Positions 21,760 to 32,190 of a stretch of 64,000 nucleotides of DNA are shown here, piece after piece; position 1 is the first letter of the stretch, and each line of letters starts with the position of its first letter. The notes below the pieces were generated by a model. It had not been told where the DNA came from. It saw only the letters and a list, made by a program, of their open reading frames with translations, and did no database searches. The stretch is from assembly GCA_015680685.1 (NCBI GenBank), contig MNCI01025456.1, positions 385,980 through 449,979 of the forward strand, in the 5' to 3' direction. Both the position numbers and the translations under genes were made by a program. This stretch comes from Gnetum montanum (Eukaryota > Streptophyta > Gnetopsida > Gnetales > Gnetaceae).

Positions 21760-23602
21760 TCATTTGGGGCCCTCAGTTCTTTTAATTTTTTATTTTACAC
21801 ATTTTTGTTTTATAAATTTCTTTAACTTTTCTTGTTTCTGTTTCACAACATTGTTATAATTTCTCATTTTGTGTGTGTGTGTGTGTGATCCATCTTGTAA
21901 TTTTGTCATCCAATAAGTGTTCTTCATGATGGTATGAACTGTTTTCCTATTAATTGCTAATGTTTGGTTTTTACCTCTAAGTCTTGATGTTGATACTAAG
22001 GTATGGTTCTTTTGATATAATAGGCAATGAGTCCACTTCATCCATTCATCCACAAGTGTCTATGGTCTCTCTCAACTTGGAAATGTATAGTCCCTTTCTA
22101 ATAAGAACTATTAATGAATCGGTGACTGGGAATTTCTCAAACTAAGGAAGGACTCAAGGATTGAAAAGGGTGTGACTTCAAGGGAACTTGATGCATTTGT
22201 GTTGGCCATTCTCTTTGGTTTTTGGATGTTTTTCCTCTTGATTTTTCTCACCATTTTGACGTTACCCAATTATTGGGAAGCTGAGCAAATAAAAATAACA
22301 AATTCTTTGCATGGTGTGGTTCTCACGCATAAACATATAAAAAAAAATGTGAGAATTCAAAGCACATCCCTTAGACAAAGCACTGGTTATGGAACTTAAA
22401 ATACAAATGTTCCCTCTAACTAAGGCCCTTCTCGCTTCCCATTCTTCTCCTCTTTCGTTTCATCGAAATGGTGGTGGCTCTTGGAGAAGGCATTCTTATT
22501 ACTTTGGGAGGATGGATTAGCCGAATGTATTAATGTGAAGTCACTGGATGCGGTTTGTTTGAGGCCAGACTTGGAATGGGATCTCCTAAGTCACATTAAT
22601 CATGAAATCCACAAGGGGTTGTACACTACCTTGTTCTTGGGATTCCATTCCATCCTCTTCTCTCCATCCTTCTTTCTATTGTTCACCTCATTGCTGGTTG
22701 TATCATTAGTGTATATTTTGGTTGATGCATTGTTTTCTTTTTGGTAAATTCTTGCAGTTAAGACTTTAACTCTTGTTCCAAATGACATTCCTAGAGCCTA
22801 CGGACTCTTTGAATGTGGGTTTGTTAGGGCATTAAGGGTAGGAGCTTGCTTTGGGGAGGACCCACTGACATTCCTATTTGGTGCACCAATTAAATTCTTT
22901 CCCTTAACATTTTTGCAATCCATTTTATTTTGTTCATTTCCATCTTAACATCCATTTCATCGACATTATAGTTGTCTCTTTTTCTTCATCTTTCTTATTC
23001 CTTTTCTTTTTCCATTCTCTCTCTACCAGAGGTTCACGATTAGTCATGGGGGTACAGGGCCCAATTTTTTTGATTTTCTCCTAACCCCTACATCTTCGGT
23101 ACTCGCCACCATGATATCTCTAAATTCGTATCAGCCATACCACAACCTAGCCAATGGACTTTTCACCGAAGCAAGGTATCAACTGCATTGAAATTCATTT
23201 ACCCTTACTAATATAAGATTGTGTTGTATGTGCAGATGGCAATCATGCAACAAAGGATTGGATCTGGAGAGAACACTTGGAATGGAGTAGTGCTGAAGCA
23301 GCTATGCAAGGAGCAAGATTGATGGTGTGCTTACGAATGGACAACGAAAGATGCAATCTTGGCGTTGGTAGTAGCAAGACTTTTTCTTTCTTCTCTCTTC
23401 TCTCTCAGCTTCCAAATAAGGCCTAATGTCAAATGTAATAAGGTATTCACTCTTGTTGTCATAAACACTAGTTTTGTCTTGTCTTGTAATGATGATCCGT
23501 TCACATGTCATCCCATTAGTTCCATCTTGAGTCAATAATCCCATACCATCCCAATATTTTGTAAGGAACTCGAGAACAAGTTTTCATTCAGTCATGGCGG
23601 TA
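21760..23602 (+). other. 3' non-coding region of D2
   Basis: It begins with TTTTATTTTACACATTTTTGTTTTATA-like repeats and a (GT)n tract near 21871-21887. A 76-codon frame at 22172-22399 (MTSRELDAF) parallels the D1 small frame, and 22481-22747 is open with hydrophobic runs. The end module before the LTR (23520-23602) is shared with all sister elements. No pol sequence is present. Confidence 0.6.
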
Positions 23603-24445
23603 TGATGGGACCGATATTGCATGGGCCACGATATTGCTTCCCACGCGATATCGTGTACGCAATATCACGTCATCCCCCATGATATCACATACGCGATATC
23701 GCAGTGCACCGTCATATCTATAAATAAGAGGTGGCTCTCCCTTGTTTTTCATTCTAGGCCTAGACCATAGTGAAACTCTGGCAGTTTGATCCCTCCAGAG
23801 ATAGAATATTTTCCATGTGCCTGTAGTAGGGGCTCCAAAGTGAATGGATCTTTACTTGAGCAAAAATTGTACTTGAACACATGTTTGTGGATGACAATAA
23901 AGATGAACTTCTTGGATAAACCTTGTAGTGCATGGAATAGGTTAATTAGGATTTTATTTATTGTTATTTACTGCTTATCATTTAATCACTTTATTAGTCA
24001 TTAAATCTTTCTCAACCCTTCTCTCCTAGTTAGGTGCCTCAGTATGACGGCTTCGAGCACGTGCATTACACTTGGTGATCCCAACAACGATTAGTGTTTG
24101 GTAACCAAGGTTGCATTGGTTCAGGGTGTGAACAGTAAGTGGGAATAGATGCTGACGCTAGGTTAATTCAGACTTAGTTAGTTAGTTAAAGTTAGTCAAT
24201 TAGTCTCTTCAATCCTTCACCTTACTAGCATAGGAGATAAAACAAAAAAGACATAAAAATCATATACCTCAGACTTACTTAACCATACACCATGAAAATT
24301 ACAAGTAAGTCTGGGAAGACAACGAATAATTAACCTTAAGTGTTCCATGAGGCGTGTAGGCACTTAGTCTGCGGAGTTTGACTAGATCGCGCATGCTACG
24401 CTCGTATTCGTATGGTTAAGTGTAGGGGTACCTTGCCACTCATCA
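23603..24445 (+). repeat. 3' LTR of D2
   Basis: 843 bp, TGATGGG to CTCATCA. A full GATATC palindrome array lies at 23612-23705, with TATAAATA at 23719-23726. Apart from the array the sequence is very close to the 5' LTR. Confidence 0.9.
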
Positions 24446-25309
24446 TCTTGTTTTCAAATCATGTTATTAGTGAACCCTAAGAACACTATATGTAATGCCC
24501 CTAGGTTTATGAACCAACTCTAAAGTAATCCTAGATAACTAGTGAGGTAGTATTAGTAGCCTAATACATGTTCAAAATATTTGTTAGCTATTGAAAAATG
24601 AAGATGTTATTTCTATATAGAAAATCCCCATTAAAAATTACATTACAACACCTAGATCCATGACAAATTAGGTTATGATGTTTGAGATGACCATGACCAC
24701 CACCATTGGGAAGAGATGATGTAGGAAAAAAATGAAGCCAAAATACAAAGTAAAAATTATAGTGAATTATAGTAAGAAAATAATAAACTAGGGTTATATC
24801 AATAACCAGAAGGAAGTTAGTTGACATAGAAAGAGTAATAGAAAATAGTTTTGAAGAAGGTTAAGCTATTAGAAAAAAATTGATGAAAGAAAAAACATTT
24901 CCTCTATTTTGAAGGATCAACTAAGCGTAAAGCTTTGCCAAGTAAGACCAAGTATAGATATCTAACCTTAAAGAGGTCCAAGGAATAAATATTACTAGTA
25001 CATAAGGGATTATTCCAAGATATTATCCATTTGATTATAAGAAAATATATCATGATATACAAATCATAGAAAAAATATTAATGTATCGACATATATATAA
25101 ACAAGAAATCAAGGATTCAAATCTCAATATGCACAATCATAAGCATAAGCTTAAGAAATACATTAGAATAAACTAGCATATACCACTAGTCATTTTAAGA
25201 TATAATATTAGGTCATATTAACATAAAATTCCATATACTTTTTATGTAGCAAAATAAGGACCCTTTGAGCTTCTTAGATAAGTCATCCTCGTCTAAACAT
25301 TCACCTAAA

Positions 25310-25780
25310 AAGTTGATCATGAGTAGGATCATGCATAGTGGATTAGTCATGGTCTTGTAGATCATGAGTCATGGTGAATTCATGCTACCTGACGATATGT
25401 CATGATCAAGTCATGGTTAGCTAGGGTGTTGAAAACCCCAATCATGGGTCATGACTGCCTCATGTTGTCTTGGCCATGAGTCATGATAGACTCATGGTGA
25501 CCTAACCATAGGTTTTTGTCAAGTCATGATTTTTTTTGAAGCTACTATAGTAATACCCTTAGCCTTTAATTAAATTTTGTCTTAATCATGAGTTACGGTA
25601 AGCTTATGGTTACCTCACCACAAGTCATTATGAGATCATGGTTATCTAACCATAGGCCATGGTAACTTCTATCAATATAGACTTATTTTCCTCTACCTTT
25701 GTCATTGATTTGTGTAGACCTTAAGTTATGATGAGCTCATGGTGACCCGACCACAAGTTTTGATCACTTGTAAAGATGTC
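25310..25780. repeat. Degenerate ~32-bp tandem repeat with CATGATGAGCTCATG cores
   Basis: About a dozen variants of a unit such as agtCATGATGAGCTCATGgt plus 'tacctgacca' can be followed, with some spacer losses. Each core is partly palindromic around GAGCTC or near it. Spacing is close to 32 bp in the best part (25430-25520, 25580-25670). Confidence 0.6.
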
Positions 25781-26593
25781 ATTTTGCTACCTCTATCTTT
25801 CAAACAAAGATAATATAGATCAAAAGTCATGATGTTTTTATTTTATTATACCACTAGTCATGGTGAGGTTTTGATCATTGAAAAACAAAGGCTTGTTAGC
25901 ACTAAGTATACCATAAGTTGATCATAGATCATGGTTAGCTTGGGAATGATATTTTTATCTTTGAACAAGTACAACTTGGACTTGGATCAATCTTGAAACA
26001 TATTATTTTGACCACATGGTATGAATTTCTTGATGTAAATGATGATGAGATGAATAGATAAACTAGCTTCATTCTTGGAAAATGTTTTGGCAACAGACAT
26101 GCACATAATGTGATCAAATCTACTCAACAACTTGTAAGGATTATCTTTCACTTACTTTTAGATTAATTTAGAGTCTAAGCTCTAGTGAACTTGGATTTTC
26201 AATCTTTTCTATGATGATTTTTTTAATAGCATAAGATGAAATATGCAGTAGGTATAAAATAATGATATGCTTGAGATAATGAAATAAGAATAAAATAGAT
26301 GATATAAATGATATGATAAAATTGATGAAACTACTATTTTTCCTTATCTTTAAATCTTGGCATACATGAGAGAGAGAGATATTCATATAATATTCAAATA
26401 AAGTAAGAGCATCAAAACAATAAACTTTATAGAGATCAAATAACAAATAAATGAAGGCAAACCAATCTTCTTCTAAATAAAAATAATGTGACAAATAAAT
26501 TTCTTGTTAAGAAGGTCCTTATTTCACTCTTGATTCTACTCCAAAATGATGAAGAAGTTCCTCATATTCTCTCAATATAATAACATGATTAGA

Positions 26594-26622
26594 GGTGGAG
26601 ATGCTTAAGAGCATGCTCCACC
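26594..26622. other. Perfect-but-one hairpin
   Basis: GGTGGAGATGCT and AGCATGCTCCACC pair around a TAAG loop with one bulged base. The role is unknown; it lies 170 bp outside the left end of element G. Confidence 0.4.
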
Positions 26623-26791
26623 TTTTGGGGAGTTTTCTCCTCTCTTAACTCTCTCTACTCTCTTGACAAAATGTTCTCTTTAAATGATGTGTGTTATTAA
26701 TACAATGGTAACACATCTCCTTATATATCTTTTGAAGTGTGGTTGGCTAAAGCATGATTATATTACTTGATTCATGGATGGAGTATGATTA

Positions 26792-27365
26792 TGTGACATG
26801 CCATTCCCAGATGTCATGGAAAACGTCAAATATATGTTATATTAGACATTATGCATAAGAAGATAGTATACCAAATGTCAAATATAAGTAACATTTGATA
26901 TTATGCATAAAGGAAATAATAGGAAAAATGTAGAAAGAAAAAGAAAAGAATGCTTTATTAGTATGGAATGGTGTATCAAAATCATGCTCTGAGAGTGTTT
27001 CGTAGGATTTTCTTTCTTCAGCATCCAGCCCTTAGAGGCAATCCAGCATTGACATCATAGTTAGGCCTATAACTAGCCAGAAGGGATGGCCAATCCACTT
27101 CCTATCCTACTTTACTCGACTCCTATAACTTGCTTGTACTAACTCGACCAATCAATGCTAGCATAACCTCTAAGCCCAAGTATAAATGCCTTAGGTCAAG
27201 CCCCCAAAGATCACCTTGAGAGATACATCCATTATTACAATATGCCCTTTCAGGTCTCAATTACAACATGTCATTTAGGGTTTTGTTATGATAACAATAA
27301 CACTTGTTATGAAGAGGTACCATCTTCATTATGCAGTAGCACCATTTGGGAATGGGGATGTTACA
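26792..27365 (-). repeat. 3' LTR of G
   Basis: 574 bp, plus-strand ends TGTGACAT and GTTACA. It aligns nearly end to end with 59275-59817, for example 'gtcatggaaaa', 'atatgttatattagacatta', 'ctctgagagtgtt', 'cccttagaggcaatccagca'. A later break near 27240-27300 contains extra bases relative to the right copy. Confidence 0.9.
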
Positions 27366-27769
27366 ATATATCCTCCTTAGATTTCATTTGTCCTTGAACT
27401 AGTCCACATTTACTTTTGGACTTGAAGTTGTTTCTTGCTTATTTTGCAAACAAAATATAAGTGAAAAATATATATGAAAATTTAAATATTACTTTCTTAA
27501 CACTTACCTCATTTTTCTAAGATAATGATGAGATGAATTAAAGATCTACCAACCACCAATCACTAGTCCTAACTAGGATCACACAAAGTGCAACTTGTAT
27601 TTGGTTATCCAAGTGAAGTTAGGGTAAATCCTTTATTTCCAACTTCCATTACCTTAGATATTTTATTTATCTAATTAAAATATAAATTAAATAATGAAGA
27701 AAATAATAAGATTTATCAATAAAAGTAAGGGTAAGATACTTCATAATCTTGATCAACCTTATGAACTGA

Positions 27770-28830
27770 AGGGAGTAATTGTAATTTTTCCATAAGTGGT
27801 ATATGATCATATGGTCTTGTTTATGATGGAATGGCTTGATCTTAATTATTCTCCACTTCTTCTTTAGAAATTAACTTTAGTAACCTGGTAACTTGGAAGA
27901 ATTAGACATCATACTAAATATAATCTAAGGTCTCAATGAATAATGTTGTTGACCCATCCTCATTAGTCATTGTAGAGTAATTGGTAAACTATGTTTCTTG
28001 ATGAGTACTATCCATCAACATCATCTGTTCTTGAATTATGGAATCTAATTTATCTATTGAAGATTCAAGGTAAGTAGAATATGCACTCACTAATGGAATT
28101 TTATGTTGAATTGATGGAAAGGTCTTATTCAAATCATATTCATCTTTTAAGGATTCCTTTACACATCCATATTTTAAAACTTGATAAACAATACTTCCAA
28201 ATTTTGCATTGAAGCCTTCACAAAGAATAATTGGCATTGGATCAGTATGTCTAAGGAATAAGTTATTCCTCAAACTTTCCTCTCTTTGCTTAATCAAATA
28301 TGCCCCTTGACATAGTCTAACATTTGGAAATTTTGATTTGGTAATCAAATATGTGTTGACTACACATATACATCTCCTTGTATGATGGATTTTTACAATT
28401 ACTACCAAGGCTATGTGATTTTTCCTAAATCTTGATTGTTCTTTCTTTTCTATGGTTTGAAGTTCTGGAATTTCAAAAATCATATTTTCTAAAATCCATT
28501 CTAATCTTTATACCAATTCAAACTTGGCTTCTTTATAAAAGATCATGCAACCATCCATGTTGTAATTTTTGCAATAGGCTAATTTATATGGCTCAAAAGA
28601 AGAACTTCTACAAGAACCTTTTTTCTTATAAATACATATGTATCTCATCTTTTTTCTTGTACGCATAAAACATCAGTATCCAAATCTTGTAAATTTGCAA
28701 AAATGTATGGATATCAATATTTGTGCCAATCTAAGAGCCATGGTGGACATAATGGATGTTGTTTCTCACTTTCTAGGGATCTTATAAGCATGTTGTATGT
28801 TTCAACTTTCATTCTCATTCTTGCATTCTA
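27770..28830 (-). pseudogene. Captured fragment of a CCR4-like EEP-family nuclease gene
   Basis: The minus strand encodes, in the order of a plant CCR4/nocturnin-type protein: ETYNMLIRSL (about 28800-28830), CPPWLLDW (28735-28755), DTDVLCVQE (28655-28690; the QE carries the metal-binding Glu), DGCMIFYKEAKFELV (28511-28556), NHIALVVIVK (28390-28420), CVVNTYL (28346-28368), PIILCEGFNAKFGS (28193-28236), IPLVSAYSTY (28070-28101), ETLDYI (27919-27940) and DHIPLM (27788-27805). These proteins shorten mRNA poly(A) tails or act on nucleotides. The canonical GDFN is EGFN here, losing the catalytic Asp, and frameshifts near 28580 and 27990 break it. 165 codons (27989-28483) are still open. It is in sense orientation within element G and appears intron-free over this stretch. 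No poly(A) tract marks its end. Confidence 0.75.
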
Positions 28831-28945
28831 TTTTGAGTCATTTCTCTTCATGGGTATCATACCCCTTATTGAAATAATATTTTGAGTCTCCATATTGTTC
28901 TTATTGCAAGATGAATTGATATACATCTTCTTGATTGTGAAAAAC

Positions 28946-29198
28946 TAATGAGTTGCATTTTATGTTAGCTTCGACATTAGGTATGCAACGTCAAAGCTGC
29001 GACATTACGTATGCGATGTTGGGGATTTGATGCAACATCGAGTATGCAACATCAGGGTGTATACCCCAAGGCTATAAATACCACACCTAGGCTTAGTTTT
29101 CATAGTTAGTTTTTGTTCTTTCTTAGTTAGAGTAGCAAACCCCTTGTTAGTTTTTTCCTTAGAGTTAGAATATTTTTTGAGTGCCCATAGAAGGAGTT
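28946..29198 (+). repeat. 5' LTR of F, left part
   Basis: It starts TAATGAG (from TGATGAG) and matches the start of the 3' LTR of F (attttatgt, gacatt/gatgtc motifs, 'ggtgtataccccaaggctataaatacca'). TATA box at 29073-29080. It is cut by D3 at gagtt. Confidence 0.85.
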
Positions 29199-30258
29199 TG
29201 ATGAGTGGCGAGGTACCCCTACACTCAACCATACAAAACGAGCGTAGCACGCATGATCCGGTCAAACTCTGTAGACTAAATGCCTACACGCCTCATGGAA
29301 CACTTAAGGTTAACCATTCGTTATCTTCCCAGACTTACTTGTAGTTGTCACGATGTATGGTTAAGTAAGTTCAAGGTATATGATTTTTATATCTTTTATG
29401 TTTTTCTCCTATGCTAAAAAGGTGAAGGGTTGAGAAACTAACTAATTCTAACTAATGACTAAGTCTAAATTAACTAGCATCAGCATCCGTTCCCACTTAC
29501 CGTACACACCTTGAACCGATGCAACCGTGGCTACCAAATGCTAATCATCACTGGGATCACCACGCGTAACACACGTGCTCAAAGTGGTTGTACTGAGGCA
29601 CTTAACTAGGAGGAAAGGTTGAGAGAATCTATCTAGCCTAAGTGCGATGAGCGGCCGATTCCTTGACTAACCGTACACATTGGGGTGTTTGACTACCATT
29701 GGGATTACCAAGCATAGATCTTGGATACACCACTGGGTTGCCAAGTACTCACACTAGATGCTCGTAATCAAGTCGTACTCATATCGCATGCGATGAGCAG
29801 TCAATTCCTTGACTAACCGTACACATCCTTAGATGCTCGTAATCAAGTCGTACTCATACCGCATTCTAGAAGTTTAAGGATGAGAGAGAAAATAATAAAT
29901 AAAATCCTATTCCATGCACTACAAGGTTTATCCAGGAAATTCATGTTTATTGTCATACACAACTTGTGTTCAGGTACAATGTCGCTCGAATAAAGATCCG
30001 TTCACTTTTGGACTCCTACTGCAGGCACAAGGAAAATATTCTATCTCTAGAGTGATCAAACTGCCAGAGTTTCCCTACTTCTAAACTAGGATGGAAAATA
30101 AGGGGAGTGCCACCTCTTATTTATAGATTTGGGGATGGACTGCGATATTGCAGGGGACGACGCGATATTACGTACGCGATATCGCAGGGGATGCGATATC
30201 GCGACAGCCGCGATATCGTGTACGTGATATTGTGGCTCGTGCGAATCGCATCTCATCA
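29199..30258 (-). repeat. 3' LTR of D3
   Basis: 1060 bp, TGATGAG to CTCATCA. GATATC array 30137-30250; TATA box on the plus strand TATTTATA at 30118-30125. The internal ~80-bp duplication (gtaatcaagtcgtactcat near 29763 and 29841) is present. Confidence 0.9.
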
Positions 30259-32190
30259 TACCCCCATGACTGAATAAAAACTCATCCTTGATTTTCTTAC
30301 AAAATATTGGGAAGGTATGGAATTATTGATGGGAATGGAACTAATGGAATGACATGTGAACGAATCATCATTACAAGACTTGACAAAACTGGTGTTCATG
30401 ACAACAAGGGTGAACACCTTATTACAATGACATCAGGCCTTAGTTGGCAGTTGAGAAAGAGAGAGAGAAAGAAGTGTTGCTATTGCCAATGCCAAGATTG
30501 TGCCTTTTTTTGTCCATCCGTAAGCACACCATCGATCTTGCTTCTCGCATAGCTGTTGTAGCGTTGCTCCATTCCATGTATTCCCTCCAGATCTGGTCTG
30601 TTATTGCATGATCGCCATATGCACACACAACATAGTCTTATATTAGCAAGGGTAAATGAATCATCATGTAATTAATACCTTGCTTTGGTGTAAGTCCATT
30701 GGCTAGGTTGTGGTATGGCCAATACGGATCTAGAGATATATTAATGATGGCTACCGAAGGTGTAGGGGTTAGGAAGAAAATCAAAAAATTTAGGGCTAGG
30801 AGAAAATTGAAAAAATCAGGCCCCGTACCCCCATGACTAATCACGAACCTCCGGTAGCGTTAGAATGGAGAAAGGAAAGGAGAAATAAAGATAGATAAAA
30901 AGGGACAACTAAAACATCGATTAAGTGGATGTCAAGATGGAATGAACAAAATAAAATAAATTACAAAAAATGTTATTGAAAATAAGTTAACTAGTGCACC
31001 AAAGAAGAATGTTAGTGGGTCCTCCCCAAAGCAGGCTCATGCCCTTAATGCCCTGAAAAACCCACATTCAAAGAGTTCGTAGGCTCTGGGAATGTCATTT
31101 GGAATAAGAGTTAAAGTCTTAACCGCAAGCGTTTACCAAAAAGAAAACAATGCATCAACCAAAATATATACACTAATGATACAACCAGCAATGAGGTGGA
31201 TAATGGAGAGAATGATGGAGAGAAGAGAATGGAATGGAATTCCAAGAACAAGGTGGTATACAGCCCCTTGTGGATTGCATGATTAATGTGACTTGGCAAG
31301 TCTCATTCCAAATCCGGCCTCAAACCAACCACTTCCAGTGACTTCGCATCAATGCATTCGGCCAAACCATCCTCTTGAAGTAACAAGAATGCTTCCTCCA
31401 AGAGCCACCATCATTCCGACAAAACAAAGGAGAGAATGGGAAGCGAGAAGGACCTTAGTTAGAGGGAACACTTTGGTTCCATAACCAGTGCTTATAGCCC
31501 AAAGAATTATTTTGTCTAAGGGGTGTGCTTTGAATTCTCACTTTTTTTTTATGTTTTGTGTTTTTATGTGTGAGAACCACATCATGCAAAGACTTGATTA
31601 TTTTTATTGTCTTAGCTTTTGATAATTGGGTAACATCAGAACAGTAAGAAAACCCAAGAAGAAAACATTCAAGCACCCAAGAGAACGGCCAACAAAAATG
31701 CCTCAAGTTCCCTTGAAGTCACATCCTTTTCAAGCCTTGAGTCCTTCCTTAGTTTGAGAAGTGCCCAATCACCAATTTATTAAAGTTCTTATTAGAAGGA
31801 GACTGTACATTTCCAAGCTAGGAGAGACCATAGAAACTAGTGGATGGATGGATGAATGAAGTGATCTCATTGCCTGCCATATCAAAAGGAACATTCCTTA
31901 GTATCAACATTGTGACTTAAAGGTAAAAACCAAACATTAGCAATCAACATGAAAACAGTTCATACCATCAGTCTGAACACTTATTGGGTGACAAAATTAC
32001 ATGGTGGAACACACACATGCACACACAAAAAATGAAAAAGCATAACGATGATGTAAAACAAAAACAAGAAAAGTTAAAGAAATTTGTAAAACAAAAATGT
32101 GTAAGACAAAAATATGTAAAACAAAAATGTGTAAAAAAACATGTAAAACAAAAACTTAAAAGAACTAAGGGCCCCATATGATTAGCATAG
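30259..32190 (-). other. 3' non-coding region of D3
   Basis: Same arrangement as D1: conserved end module next to the LTR, a small frame relic near 31455-31706 ('SLHDVVLTHK', 'RIQSTPLRQN'), and a tandem block of 'gtaaaacaaaaatgt' units at 32052-32158. These units give a spurious C/F/T-rich open frame on the minus strand. Confidence 0.6.

Larger units (their letters stand above)
17515..24445 (+). mobile_element. Element D2: gag-protease-only Athila-like LTR retrotransposon
   Basis: 6931 bp with LTRs at 17515-18276 and 23603-24445, primer site at 18277 and purine-rich tract at 23591-23602. Flanking 5-mers are cctta (17510-17514) and tcttg (24446-24450), matching at 3 of 5. Internal content is gag, protease and a 1.8-kb 3' region. 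The pol deletion junction is near 21697, with the same flanking bases as D1 and D3 (caaat / tcattattttgg). Confidence 0.9.
24446..26786. other. AT-rich relic between D2 and G
   Basis: No credible gene. It contains a degenerate CATG-rich tandem repeat (25310-25780). The open stretches at 24588-24827 and 26168-26494 are low-complexity F/I/K/Y-rich frames expected by chance in AT-rich DNA. Confidence 0.5.

Noticed and set aside
25310-25780. CRISPR-like array
   Set aside because: Units are degenerate, no unique equal-length spacers, eukaryotic context.
26168-26494. 108-codon minus-strand frame
   Set aside because: Low-complexity F/I/L/Y/K-rich text in AT-rich DNA, no motif and no homologous copy in the window.
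26594-26622. Hairpin followed by TTTT as a bacterial-type terminator
   Set aside because: All context is plant nuclear retrotransposon DNA; such terminators do not apply. Left as a structural curiosity.
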